The notes below the pieces were generated by a model. That model searched no databases and was not told the origin of the DNA. It was given only the letters and a program-made list of their open reading frames with translations. A stretch of 64,000 nt of DNA, taken from positions 5,306,036 through 5,370,035 of the forward strand of contig OY754987.1 of the NCBI GenBank assembly GCA_963576475.1. Reading direction: 5' to 3'. Source of the stretch: Molanna angustata. Its lineage: Eukaryota; Arthropoda; Insecta; Trichoptera; Molannidae. The position numbers were made by a program, and so were the translations under genes. Shown piece by piece: positions 1 through 8,989 of this stretch. The first letter of the stretch is position 1; each line of letters starts with the position of its first letter.

Positions 1-285
1 AAAATATATATATTAGGCTGGGCCGTTTTTACTTTTTTTGACTTTTCCGAGGGGCTTTCTGCAGAAAAAGTGCCAAATGGCTTTAAACTAACGTGTGAAA
101 AATATTATTCCATTCTGATAAGATCTTCTGCCTCCGGATCGTAGTCAAATATTTGATTTTTTAGCACTTTACTATTGTTTTTTGGAAGAAAATTATGTAC
201 TTACAATCAAGTTAAAAGTTGATTTCTAAATCAAATTAAGACCGTATTATAGTCAAAACTTAAAATAAAAACATTATATTACCCT

Positions 286-1580
286 GTGTACGCGAGAGGT
301 GAGGGGGGGATGGAGAAAAAATCAACGCATCTCGGAACTAGGAAATGTGCCCAAAAGCAAGCCAAAATAGCGGATGTGTCTGCATTATACTTTGATGGAA
401 GAAACGATAAAACTTTAATTTCCTCCAACAAAGACGGAAAAAATTGTAGAGAGACCATATTGGAAGAGCACATCTCTTTGATAAAAGAACCTGACACAAA
501 GTTTTTGGGTTATATAGCACCAGAATCTGGCTCTTCTAAATGCGTAGAAAAATCCATCGCCAACTTCTTCCTGGAACAAAATATATTTCTGCATACAATT
601 TTTTGGCGATAGGGTGTGATGGAACCAATGTGAACATTGGCAAGCAAGGTGGCATTATTCGCCTTCTCGAAAAAACAATTAAATAGACCGATACAATCGA
701 TCATATGTCTTCTTCACATGAACGAGTTCCCTTTCCGTCATTTGTTCCTGCACTTAGACAGCAAAACTTCTGGACCTAAAAACACTTTCAGGACCCATTG
801 GAAAGTATTTAGAAAATTGTGAAAAGATACCTATTTTCCAATACCAACCTATTCCTGCGGTGTTAACCGATGTTTCTGCAGAAGATATGAGCGCTGATCA
901 AAAATATTTGTACAGAATCGTACTAGCGGTAACAACAGGAAATTTTCCTGATGACTTAGCAAACAAATCGCCTGGGAAAATCTCTCATACCAGATGGCTA
1001 ACGGTTGTATGTTTCCGTGCAATCTCCTTCCCAATACCTGATTGTTTTCGCAACGTACGTCGTCAAAGCTTACGCTCCGATTTAGTTCACAATCGAAGCA
1101 CATCCTTTCTGTAAAGATGGAGCGCGACACCTGTGTCAACTCATATCTGCCACTAGATACTTGCCAGCAGAACTTAAGGTAATAATAGATTCAGTTATTT
1201 AAAGAAATAGTTACTTCGCCCATCCTGAAAATATATTGTTGGCAATGTTAACTGATCCACAACAGCACATCCGTGAACTGGGGGTACGTCTTATATTAAA
1301 AGCTCGAAGTAACAAAGAAAATACACTTCGACTGTCTCAACTTCCTTTTCTAAACCTTGATGCATCATCCTACATTGATCTCATTCAGTGGCATGATAAA
1401 ATTACAGACCCACCACAGTTGAAACCGATACCTAATGAAGAAATCCAACTGTTAGTCGCACAAAAAGGAGAAGGTGACTTGTCTCTTCTATGGCTTCCTT
1501 GCCATTCTCAAGCAGTGGAAATAGCAATGAAGACCGTCACTGAGGCTTCAGCTAAGCTACATAAGTACAAAAAACTCTAG
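286..1580 (+). pseudogene. Frameshifted transposase-like ORF
   Basis: The reading frame is carried in pieces: 286-612, about 612-675 (GCDGTNVNIGKQGG), 637-822, 860-1114 and 1236-1580. Breaks include the TAG at 610-612 and a probable indel in the A-run near 669-675. Residues such as SPGKISHTRWLTV and the last piece (HIRELGVR, SSYIDLIQWHD) recall, from memory, a widespread group of uncharacterised proteins in arthropods and cnidarians that I believe are transposon-derived. No catalytic triad was assigned. Its position between the TIRs supports a transposase role; that function is an inference. Confidence 0.5.
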
Positions 1581-1730
1581 TGAAGGCTATATCACAACCC
1601 AAATTGAGTCATGAAGTTCTATGCCAAAGTTCGAGAGTAAGCAAGATTTTCGTGCAAATTAAAACTATTTTTATGATGATTTTCTTGTGCTATAATTATG
1701 TGTTTTTTTATAATACATCATTAAAGCTTT

Positions 1731-3430
1731 AAAATGTGTGTTTTAATATTAATGACCATGTTGCTTTGCCTTTTTACCCTGTTGTAATGACTTAGAAATA
1801 TCACATATTATATTCATAATTCTATAATTTAAAATGTGTGTTTTAATATTAATGACCATGTTGCTTTGCCTTTTTACCCTGTTGTAATGACTTAGAAATA
1901 TCACATATTATATTCATAATTCTATAATTTAAAATGTGTGTTTCAATATTAATGACCATGTTGCTTTGCCTTTTTACCCTGTTACAATGACTTAGAAATA
2001 TCACATATTATATTCATAATTCTATAATTTAAAATGTGTGTTTTAATATTAATGACCATGTTGCTTTGCCTTTTTACCCTGTTACAATGACTTAGAAATA
2101 TCACATATTATATTCATAATTCTATAATTTAAAATGTGTGTTTTAATATTAATGACCATGTTGCTTTGCCTTTTTACCCTGTTACAATGACTTAGAAATA
2201 TCACATATTATATTCATAATTCTATAATTTAAAATGTGTGTTTTAATATTAATGACCATGTTGCTTTGCCTTTTTACCCTGTTACAATGACTTAGAAATA
2301 TCACATATTATATTCATAATTCTATAATTTAAAATGTGTGTTTTAATATTAATGACCATGTTGCTTTGCCTTTTTACCCTGTTACAATGACTTAGAAATA
2401 TCACATATTATATTCATAATTCTATAATTTAAAATGTGTGTTTTAATATTAATGACCATGTTGCTTTGCCTTTTTACCCTGTTGTAATGACTTAGAAATA
2501 TCACATATTATATTCATAATTCTATAATTTAAAATGTGTGTTTAATTATTAATGACCATGTTGCTTTGCCTTTTTACCCTGTTACAATGACTTAGAAATA
2601 TCACATATTATATTCATAATTCTATAATTTAAAATGTGTGTTTTAATATTAATGACCATGTTGCTTTGCCTTTTTACCCTGTTGTAATGACTTAGAAATA
2701 TCACATATTATATTCATAATTCTATAATTTAAAATGTGTGTTTTAATATTAATGACCATGTTGCTTTGCCTTTTTACCCTGTTACAATGACTTAGAAATA
2801 TCACATATTATATTCATAATTCTATAATTTAAAATGTGTGTTTTAATATTAATGACCATGTTGCTTTGCCTTTTTACCCTGTTGTAATGACTTAGAAATA
2901 TCACATATTATATTCATAATTCTATAATTTAAAATGTGTGTTTAATTATTAATGACCATGTTGCTTTGCCTTTTTACCCTGTTACAATGACTTAGAAATA
3001 TCACATATTATATTCATAATTCTATAATTTAAAATGTGTGTTTTAATATTAATGACCATGTTGCTTTGCCTTTTTACCCTGTTGTAATGACTTAGAAATA
3101 TCACATATTATATTCATAATTCTATAATTTAAAATGTGTGTTTTAATATTAATGACCATGTTGCTTTGCCTTTTTACCCTGTTGCAATGACTTAGAAATA
3201 TCACATATTATATTCATAATTCTATAATTTAAAATGTGTGTTTTAATATTAATGACCATGTTGCTTTGCCTTTTTACCCTGTTACAATGACTTAGAAATA
3301 TCACATATTATATTCATAATTCTATAATTTAAAATGTGTGTTTCAATATTAATGACCATGTTGCTTTGCCTTTTTACCCTGTTGCAATGACTTAGAAATA
3401 TCACATATTATATTCATAATTCTATAATTT
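1731..3430. repeat. Satellite: 17 exact 100-bp monomers
   Basis: The unit starts AAAATGTGTGTTTTAATATT and ends TCTATAATTT. Monomers start every 100 bp from 1731 to 3331 with no indels. Variation is concentrated at two sites: TTTTAATATT, TTTCAATATT or TTTAATTATT near the start, and GTTGTAATGA, GTTACAATGA or GTTGCAATGA in the middle. The variant pattern shows a four-monomer higher-order unit repeated once (2431-2830 and 2831-3230). There are no unique spacers, so it is not CRISPR-like. The array lies between the broken ORF and the right TIR. Confidence 0.97.
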
Positions 3431-3597
3431 CAAACCCAATCCAGAGGCTGAAGATGAAGTCCTACTGAGACCATATTTTACAAGTAATATGAAGTCATCA
3501 TTTGGCACCTTTTTCGCAAAAAGCCCGAAAGAAATCGAACAAAAAAATTTTTTTCCATACGAAAACGGCCCAGCTTAATATATATATATATATATAT

Positions 3598-3860
3598 ATG
3601 ATGCGTCGGTTTCTCGGGTACTCCGCGTCGTAGTTTTATGGTTCCTCCTGGAACCGTGTCCCTGACGTTTCAACTGGACGTTGCCAGTCATCCTCAGAAG
3701 GGTAGTGGTGGCTTCTTATCGACGCAGCCGAAGACTACTGAAGAAGCCACCACTACCCTTCTGAGGATGACTGGCAACGTCCAGTTGAAACGTCAGGGAC
3801 ACGGTTCCAGGAGGAACCATAAAACTACGACGCGGAGTACCCGAGAAACCGACGCATCAT
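3598..3860. mobile_element. Penelope-related palindrome (foldback)
   Basis: Two arms of about 120 bp (3598-3717 and 3741-3860) are essentially perfect inverted repeats around a 23-bp centre. (TA)n tracts lie on the left and, 32 bp beyond the right arm, on the right. Each arm holds a hammerhead-like core: GGATGA, a CTGG/CCAG stem and GAAACGTC (plus strand about 3761-3793; minus strand about 3668-3700). The same layout occurs in the arms of the Penelope-like element at 5428-7946. I read it as two head-to-head terminal segments of a Penelope-like element, without coding sequence. Confidence 0.6.
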
Positions 3861-3889
3861 TTACTCCTCTCCGCGAAAGCCTGAAGAAT

Positions 3890-4081
<192 letters not shown>

Positions 4082-4293
4082 GTGACGTTATTTTGTATTT
4101 ACACGTCACTATTTAATAATTTTAATTTAATGTTTATAAAAATGTCTTAAACGAACGCACTTCGCAATATTGGCAATATTTCTAAAAAAGTTGTAAGGCG
4201 AACACAGCCGTGAACGGATTAGCTAGGCGGGTCGAAATATCTATGCCTTTCTTTTCAACGCTGACAGCCGACACTAGGTGTCATCGCCCAACA

Positions 4294-4447
4294 ATGGCCT
4301 ACGCAAAATTACCCAGCAAAGACTGGAAATTTAAGTTCAAAGGAGGCTGGGTAAGTTCTCTATCTAATTTCATCGATCCTCGTCTATATAAAATATCTGG
4401 CATGAGTCACGTTCGCTAATTTAACTGAATTCTTGCAGGAAATATAA
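4294..4447 (+). other. Candidate small spliced ORF (21 codons)
   Basis: An ATG at 4294 opens a 19-codon stretch (MAYAKLPSKDWKFKFKGGW) that meets a strong donor, GG|GTAAGT, at 4350/4351. An 88-bp possible intron with a branch-like CTAATTTAAC and a TTCTTGCAG acceptor ends at 4438. Splicing would join the frame to GAA ATA TAA, giving 21 residues. Upstream there is a pyrimidine stretch (CTTTCTTTTC) like those near insect transcription starts. No family is recognised. It could instead be a noncoding spliced RNA, part of the repeat family that continues to 5340, or chance. Confidence 0.2.
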
Positions 4448-5140
4448 CCGCCTCCTTTGTCCTTTGTTCTTTGCTTCTTTGTTCCTTGCTTCCTTGCTTC
4501 TTTGCTTTCTTCCTTACTTTCTTTATCATGTTTTTTTGTTCATGCTGTCTTTTCATCATTCTTCAACACTGGTGTACTTTACTATGTATACCATGGATGA
4601 CTGAAAATGAATAATTTTAAATATCATGGTTGGTGCATGCTCATATTTGCACATCATGACTTGATAATGACTAAAACACCTGTAAATTGCACTTCAAATC
4701 GACGTAAATACTACGATGGTAGTTCTCATCACAAAAATTGTACCGGCTGATCATCTTCAAGAAGATGGAAATTCATAAAACTGTTTCATTTCTTGGTTAT
4801 TATAAAAAAACATGTGAAATACTGTTATCATTTGAAAATTTAGTTGAATCTGTTTAATTATGTCATGTCTGATATTTCTTTTTATTATACACCACATGGT
4901 CTAGAAAAACATTTGAAAACTTGTAAATTGTAATTTAAGAATTAAATTGTTTTATTAAAATGTCAAATATTTAGCTTAGTTCAGGTAACGTAGATAACTG
5001 TATCATATTTAACACTCCTTGCCAACCATGATATGAATAAATTGTAATTTCTTTTGTATTTGTGCGTTTCTTTCATCACTTGGTCTTCCCTACAATCACA
5101 TCTGACTCAGCTTTTCATGTTTTAATTACTGTTTCATTGA
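4448..5140. other. AT-rich stretch without recognised genes
   Basis: A pyrimidine-rich run of CTTTG/CTTCC-type words (about 4450-4530) is followed by ordinary AT-rich DNA. No ORF of note, no RNA gene and no clear repeat boundary was seen. Confidence 0.5.
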
Positions 5141-5337
5141 ACAGAAAATTCTTATTTGATACTTAAATATATTCTTTTTTTTGTCTTAATCAATAAACAA
5201 CACGCTCTGAGATACTGAGATATTTGCATTATTTTAAATGAGTCTCATTGCTATATCGCTGACTGCTGGTGGTAAGGTTTTATGGTGAGTATAATTTTAG
5301 CTTCTCTTTTTCTTTTCTCATAAACCACCACACCTTG

Positions 5338-5340
<3 letters not shown>
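5141..5340 (+). repeat. Interspersed repeat, copy 1 (next to TA tract)
   Basis: These 200 bp match 63801-64000 on the opposite strand with few differences, and both copies stop exactly at a (TA)n tract (CACCTTGCAA then TATATA). The TA microsatellite is therefore probably part of, or the usual neighbour of, this repeat family. The true left limit is unknown because the other copy runs off the window. Confidence 0.85.

Positions 5341-5427
<87 letters not shown>
5341..5427. repeat. (TA)n microsatellite, left of Penelope element
   Basis: Pure TA repeats between the interspersed repeat and the left arm of the Penelope-like element. With the TA tract at 7977-8052 it appears to be the split target of that insertion. 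Confidence 0.96.
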
Positions 5428-5433
<6 letters not shown>

Positions 5434-5668
5434 AAGAATTTTCTGGGTTAACCCGTGTCAGATAGTCCTGAGAAGGACTGTTTAAGACCTGACGTTTCGT
5501 CCGAATATCATCGGGCATTGTCGAAGGAACGCAACGAAAACCGAGCGAGAACGAACGCGCGCGAAACACGACCGCACACACCTAAGGCTTTCCGTCAAGT
5601 GAGAAGCGCCAGTCTATGCATGAGCGCAGAGGTAGCGAGCGGGTAGGTTCCCCTCCCCCCTCTACCCC
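5428..5668 (+). repeat. Left 241-bp arm of Penelope-like element
   Basis: It begins ATGAAAAAGAATTTTCTGGG at the TA tract and ends at CTCTACCCC. It contains CTGACGTTTCGTCCG followed by ATCATCGGG, the reverse complement of the hammerhead-like core in the right arm. The main ORF start at 5616 falls inside this arm. Confidence 0.93.
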
Positions 5669-7688
5669 AAATAAAATTATTCACAATCTTACTAACCAGC
5701 AGCTCGACAACGCCACCGTTTCAGTTCTGATGAAAGGGTTTAATTTTGGTGTGGTCCCTTCACAGATACCCAAAGAAGAAATAGTTACCGGTATCGAAAC
5801 CTCCATCTCTAAACTACCAGAAAAACTTGCCGAAACAATCCGCCAAGAGACGTGTCATATCATAAGAAAAGCTCGCGACCCTAAAAGAAATATGTCTTCG
5901 GAAGAATTTAAAGCCCTCAAAGCATTAAAATCTAACCGAGATATAATTGTTCTACCGGCTGATAAGGGAAACGCGACCGTTTTAATGAACTCCGATGAGT
6001 ACATAATTAAAATGCGTGACATTCTCTCAGATTCAATTTACAAAGAAAACAAATCGGACCCTACCACTTACTTAGAAAAGACAACAAAATCTAAAATAAT
6101 GTCCACCAAATTCGATTCCGAACTCCAAAAACAACTTATCCCACGAGAAAAATCGTCACGGATCCCAAAAATATACGGTCTACCTAAAGTACATAAAGCA
6201 GAAGTACCCTTAAGGCCCATAGTTAGCTCATACGGATCCCCCCTTCAATCACTTGCTAAATACCTTGCTAAAGAATTACAGCCCCATGTTGAAAAATCAG
6301 ACTCTTACATTAAAAATTCTGAACATTTTATAAACACACTATCTAACTATAAAATAAACACAGGTGACACTCTGGTAAGCTTTGATGTAGTGTCATTATT
6401 CACTAAAATTCCCATCAAAGAGTCAATCGAATTATTAAAAACAAAGTTAAAATTATCAAAAGATATCATCAATTTAATCGATCACTGTCTAAATAATACC
6501 TACTTTCAATTTGAAGGAAAAATATACAAGCAAACAGAAGGTGCTCCGATGGGCTCATCCTTAAGTCCGGTTATTGCCAACATATTCATGACATTCCTAG
6601 AAACCGATATTTTAAAACAGACAAATTTAAAACCACTCTTATGGCGTAGATATGTCGACGACATTTTTGTTATATGGCCCCACAGTACCGATAAACTGAC
6701 AGATTTTCTAAAATATATTAATAGTTTCCACTCGGACATTCAATTTACTATGGAAATCGAAGAAAATAATAGCTTACCTTTCTTGGATGTCCTTGTCATC
6801 AAAAATGACGATGGCACACTTGGTCATACAGTTTATAGAAAGCCTACTCACACAAACAGATATCTAAATGCAAATTCAAACCATAGCCCGACTCAATTAT
6901 CTTCTATAATTAATACTCTAGTGACCCGATCCTTCAGACTATCTGATAATAATAACATAAACAACGAACTTGACTGTCTCAAAAACGCTCTCATCTCCAA
7001 CGGTTATTCAAAATCACGAATCGAACAATCTATTAGACGCTACAGTAATAAAAATATCAAAAAACCAGAACTTCCTCCGACTTCAATAGCTTTTTTGCCA
7101 TATATCAAGGGCACGACAGACAAGATAAGCCGCATTCTGAAGAAAAATAACATAAAAACAATTTTCAGAACAGAAAATAAAATATCTACCTTTCTTCGCA
7201 ATCCCAAAGATTCAGTTGCACTCGAGTCGCACGGAGTATATAAAATTCCATGCAATTCGTGTGACAAAGTATACATCGGTCGCTCCAATAGAAAAATATC
7301 CTCACGAGTAGCAGAACATAGAGTGGACGTCAAAAATAAGAAGTTAACTTCGTCGTTAGTCCAACACGTTCTTAACGAAGGCCACACTATTGATTTCGAA
7401 AATTCATCCACCATCGCTAACTTAAATTCCGAACCACAACGCATATACAGAGAGGCAATTGAGATTTTCAAACATGCAAATAATATGAACAGCAGAAATG
7501 ACGCGATAAGAATTCCTCAAACATGGACAAATATTCTAGATAGTAATACTCATAAAACTAAAGTAATAATTAGAAATTCAATACCTCCACACATAACAAA
7601 ACAAACAATATTTGAAAAACCCACTATTAAAATGACAACTCGTTCGCAAAGTCGGCTTAACGGTACAAATAATAGAACAAATAGCTAA
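5616..7688 (+). CDS. Penelope-like reverse transcriptase/GIY-YIG endonuclease
   Basis: A 690-residue protein. The reverse transcriptase occupies roughly residues 120-430: KIYGLPKVHK (~190), LVSFDVVSLFTKIP, the GAPMGSSLSPVIAN block, and the catalytic YVDDI at about residue 346 (codons from 6651). The C-terminal GIY-YIG domain starts near residue 540 with GVYKIPCNSCDKVYIGRS, including the cysteine pair usual in Penelope elements, followed by R and AEHR. The enzyme would nick a target and copy its RNA there. The first ATG of the frame, 5616, lies inside the left arm, so the real start could be internal. No frameshift or stop is present. Identification of the family is firm; activity is inferred. 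Confidence 0.93.
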   Translation: MHERRGSERVGSPPPSTPNKIIHNLTNQQLDNATVSVLMKGFNFGVVPSQIPKEEIVTGIETSISKLPEKLAETIRQETCHIIRKARDPKRNMSSEEFKALKALKSNRDIIVLPADKGNATVLMNSDEYIIKMRDILSDSIYKENKSDPTTYLEKTTKSKIMSTKFDSELQKQLIPREKSSRIPKIYGLPKVHKAEVPLRPIVSSYGSPLQSLAKYLAKELQPHVEKSDSYIKNSEHFINTLSNYKINTGDTLVSFDVVSLFTKIPIKESIELLKTKLKLSKDIINLIDHCLNNTYFQFEGKIYKQTEGAPMGSSLSPVIANIFMTFLETDILKQTNLKPLLWRRYVDDIFVIWPHSTDKLTDFLKYINSFHSDIQFTMEIEENNSLPFLDVLVIKNDDGTLGHTVYRKPTHTNRYLNANSNHSPTQLSSIINTLVTRSFRLSDNNNINNELDCLKNALISNGYSKSRIEQSIRRYSNKNIKKPELPPTSIAFLPYIKGTTDKISRILKKNNIKTIFRTENKISTFLRNPKDSVALESHGVYKIPCNSCDKVYIGRSNRKISSRVAEHRVDVKNKKLTSSLVQHVLNEGHTIDFENSSTIANLNSEPQRIYREAIEIFKHANNMNSRNDAIRIPQTWTNILDSNTHKTKVIIRNSIPPHITKQTIFEKPTIKMTTRSQSRLNGTNNRTNS

Positions 7689-7705
7689 TAGGTGCGGGGA
7701 GTGAA

Positions 7706-7946
7706 GGGGTAGAGGGGGGAGGGGAACCTACCCGCTCGCTACCTCTGCGCTCATGCATAGACTGGCGCTTCTCACTTGACGGAAAGCCTTAGGTGTGTGC
7801 GGTCGTGTTTCGCGCGCGTTCGTTCTCGCTCGGTTTTCGTTGTGTTCCTTCGACAATGCCCGATGATATTCGGACGAAACGTCAGGTCTTAAACAGTCCT
7901 TCTCAGGACTATCTGACACGGGTTAACCCAGAAAATTCTTTTTCAT
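7706..7946 (-). repeat. Right 241-bp arm of Penelope-like element
   Basis: Inverted copy of 5428-5668. On the plus strand it holds GATGATATTCGGACGAAACG (about 7862-7881), a short, degenerate hammerhead-like core of the kind known from Penelope terminal repeats. After it come 28 bp (CTTATACCCGTG...) and then the TA tract. Confidence 0.93.
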
Positions 7947-7972
7947 CTTATACCCGTGAAAACCTAAAAGTT

Positions 7973-7976
<4 letters not shown>

Positions 7977-8052
<76 letters not shown>
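7977..8052. repeat. (TA)n microsatellite, right of Penelope element
   Basis: Pure TA repeats that probably form the right half of the insertion target of the Penelope-like element. Confidence 0.95.
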
Positions 8053-8055
<3 letters not shown>

Positions 8056-8214
8056 AAAAAATCGAATGTGACAATAGATCGACTGCAGCTATATAAGTTG
8101 ACAGCTATAGTGATATAAAAGATTCATAATTTTTTTAAGACCGGCAAACTATCTCGGAAAATATGTGCAACATCACATAGTACATTACCAATCCTATGTA
8201 TTTTAATCTGAATT

Positions 8215-8542
8215 ATAGATTTTTTATTACAATATACTAGATGTCGTAATTAGCAAATTTTGTATGAATCGAAGTGAGTCATTTTTCCGGGGGATTTTTG
8301 ACGTTTTGGTTCCAGACCACATCATTTTTCTATTAGAAAATAATGACTAATGTGAATTGTTTTCGGATTTATTTGTCTAAAAAACATTTCAATTATTAAG
8401 GTTTAGAGAACAGCTATCTAGGATGTGTTGAAATGTAAGGAAAACTACAATATGTTGCCAACCAAAACGTCAAACGTGCGATATTCCATGACTCACTTTT
8501 TGCACGGAGTACTACATCTAGTATATTATAATAAAAATCTAT
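8215..8542 (+). mobile_element. MITE, family A (about 328 bp, TIRs)
   Basis: The ends are inverted: ATAGATTTTTTATTACAATA at left and the complementary TATTATAATAAAAATCTAT at right. The sequence inside (ACTAGATGT, TCGAAGTGAGTCAT, GACGTTTTGGTT) is mirrored near the other end, so the TIRs are long and imperfect. Inverted copies lie at 49495-49823 and 57366-57694, and a half copy at about 63028-63117. It encodes nothing. The superfamily is not assigned and the target duplication is unclear. Confidence 0.85.
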
Positions 8543-8589
8543 GATCTGAATCAACGTTTTTATCTGAATCTATATTTTTATCTTTATTT

Positions 8590-8895
8590 GTAATTTATTA
8601 ATAGTATTGTAACAAGAAATACAAAAAATAAAAAATAAAAAAAATGTTAAAAGAATTTTATATATAAGTTTGTATGTTTTCTTTGTTATATTGTGTTAAT
8701 GGTTTTAATTATTGTTATATTGTATTGCTAGTTTTTAATTTTTGTTTGTTTATAATTATTTTTTGTTACATTATCAAATTTATATAAGTGTACGAGAGAG
8801 CTAGCACTGTTAAACTGCTTTTGCAGTTAAGTGCAAGAATACTTATTGTTTAAAAAAATGTAAATAAATAAAACTTTAATAAAAAAAAAAAAAAT
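8590..8895 (+). other. Possible LINE 3' end with A-rich tail
   Basis: AT-rich DNA with GAGAGCTAGCACTGTTAAAC and GTTAAGTGCAAGAATACTTA, then TAAATAAATAAAACTTTAAT and a run of A (about 8880-8894). This looks like the polyadenylated 3' end of a non-LTR element or a processed transcript. No coding part is present, so it is a weak call. Confidence 0.25.
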
Positions 8896-8989
8896 GGCTT
8901 ATGCCGTATATTTTATAAATAAATAAATAAAACAAATTGAATCTTTCATTAGAACACTTGTTAAAACATAAAATAAAAATGGTACTTAC

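Larger units (their letters stand above)
14..3577 (+). mobile_element. Decayed TIR DNA transposon carrying a 100-bp satellite
   Basis: The ends are imperfect inverted repeats of about 75 bp. The left end begins TAGGCTGGGCCGTTTT and the right end, read on the minus strand, TAAGCTGGGCCGTTTT; both run on to GTGCCAAATG with indels between. The element sits in TA-rich DNA, so a TA or TATA target duplication is plausible but cannot be proved. Inside are a broken transposase-like ORF (286-1580) and a 17-copy satellite (1731-3430). The superfamily is not recognised: the TIR is not a typical mariner, hAT, piggyBac or Harbinger end. The broken frame suggests an inactive copy, though the intact ends could still be used in trans. 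Confidence 0.65.
5428..7946 (+). mobile_element. Penelope-like retroelement with inverted terminal arms
   Basis: A 2.5-kb element bounded by 241-bp arms in inverted orientation (5428-5668 and 7706-7946), with one mismatch noticed (GAACGCAACG against GAACACAACG near 5528). Between them lies one long ORF for a reverse transcriptase with a C-terminal GIY-YIG nuclease, the hallmark of endonuclease-bearing Penelope-like elements. TA microsatellite flanks both sides, so the insertion was into (TA)n. The near-identity of the arms and the uninterrupted ORF point to a young, possibly active copy. Confidence 0.92.

Noticed and set aside
1731..3430. CRISPR-like regular repeats, here and at 38781-41320
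   Set aside because: The repeats are contiguous without spacers, and this is a eukaryotic genome; both are tandem satellites.
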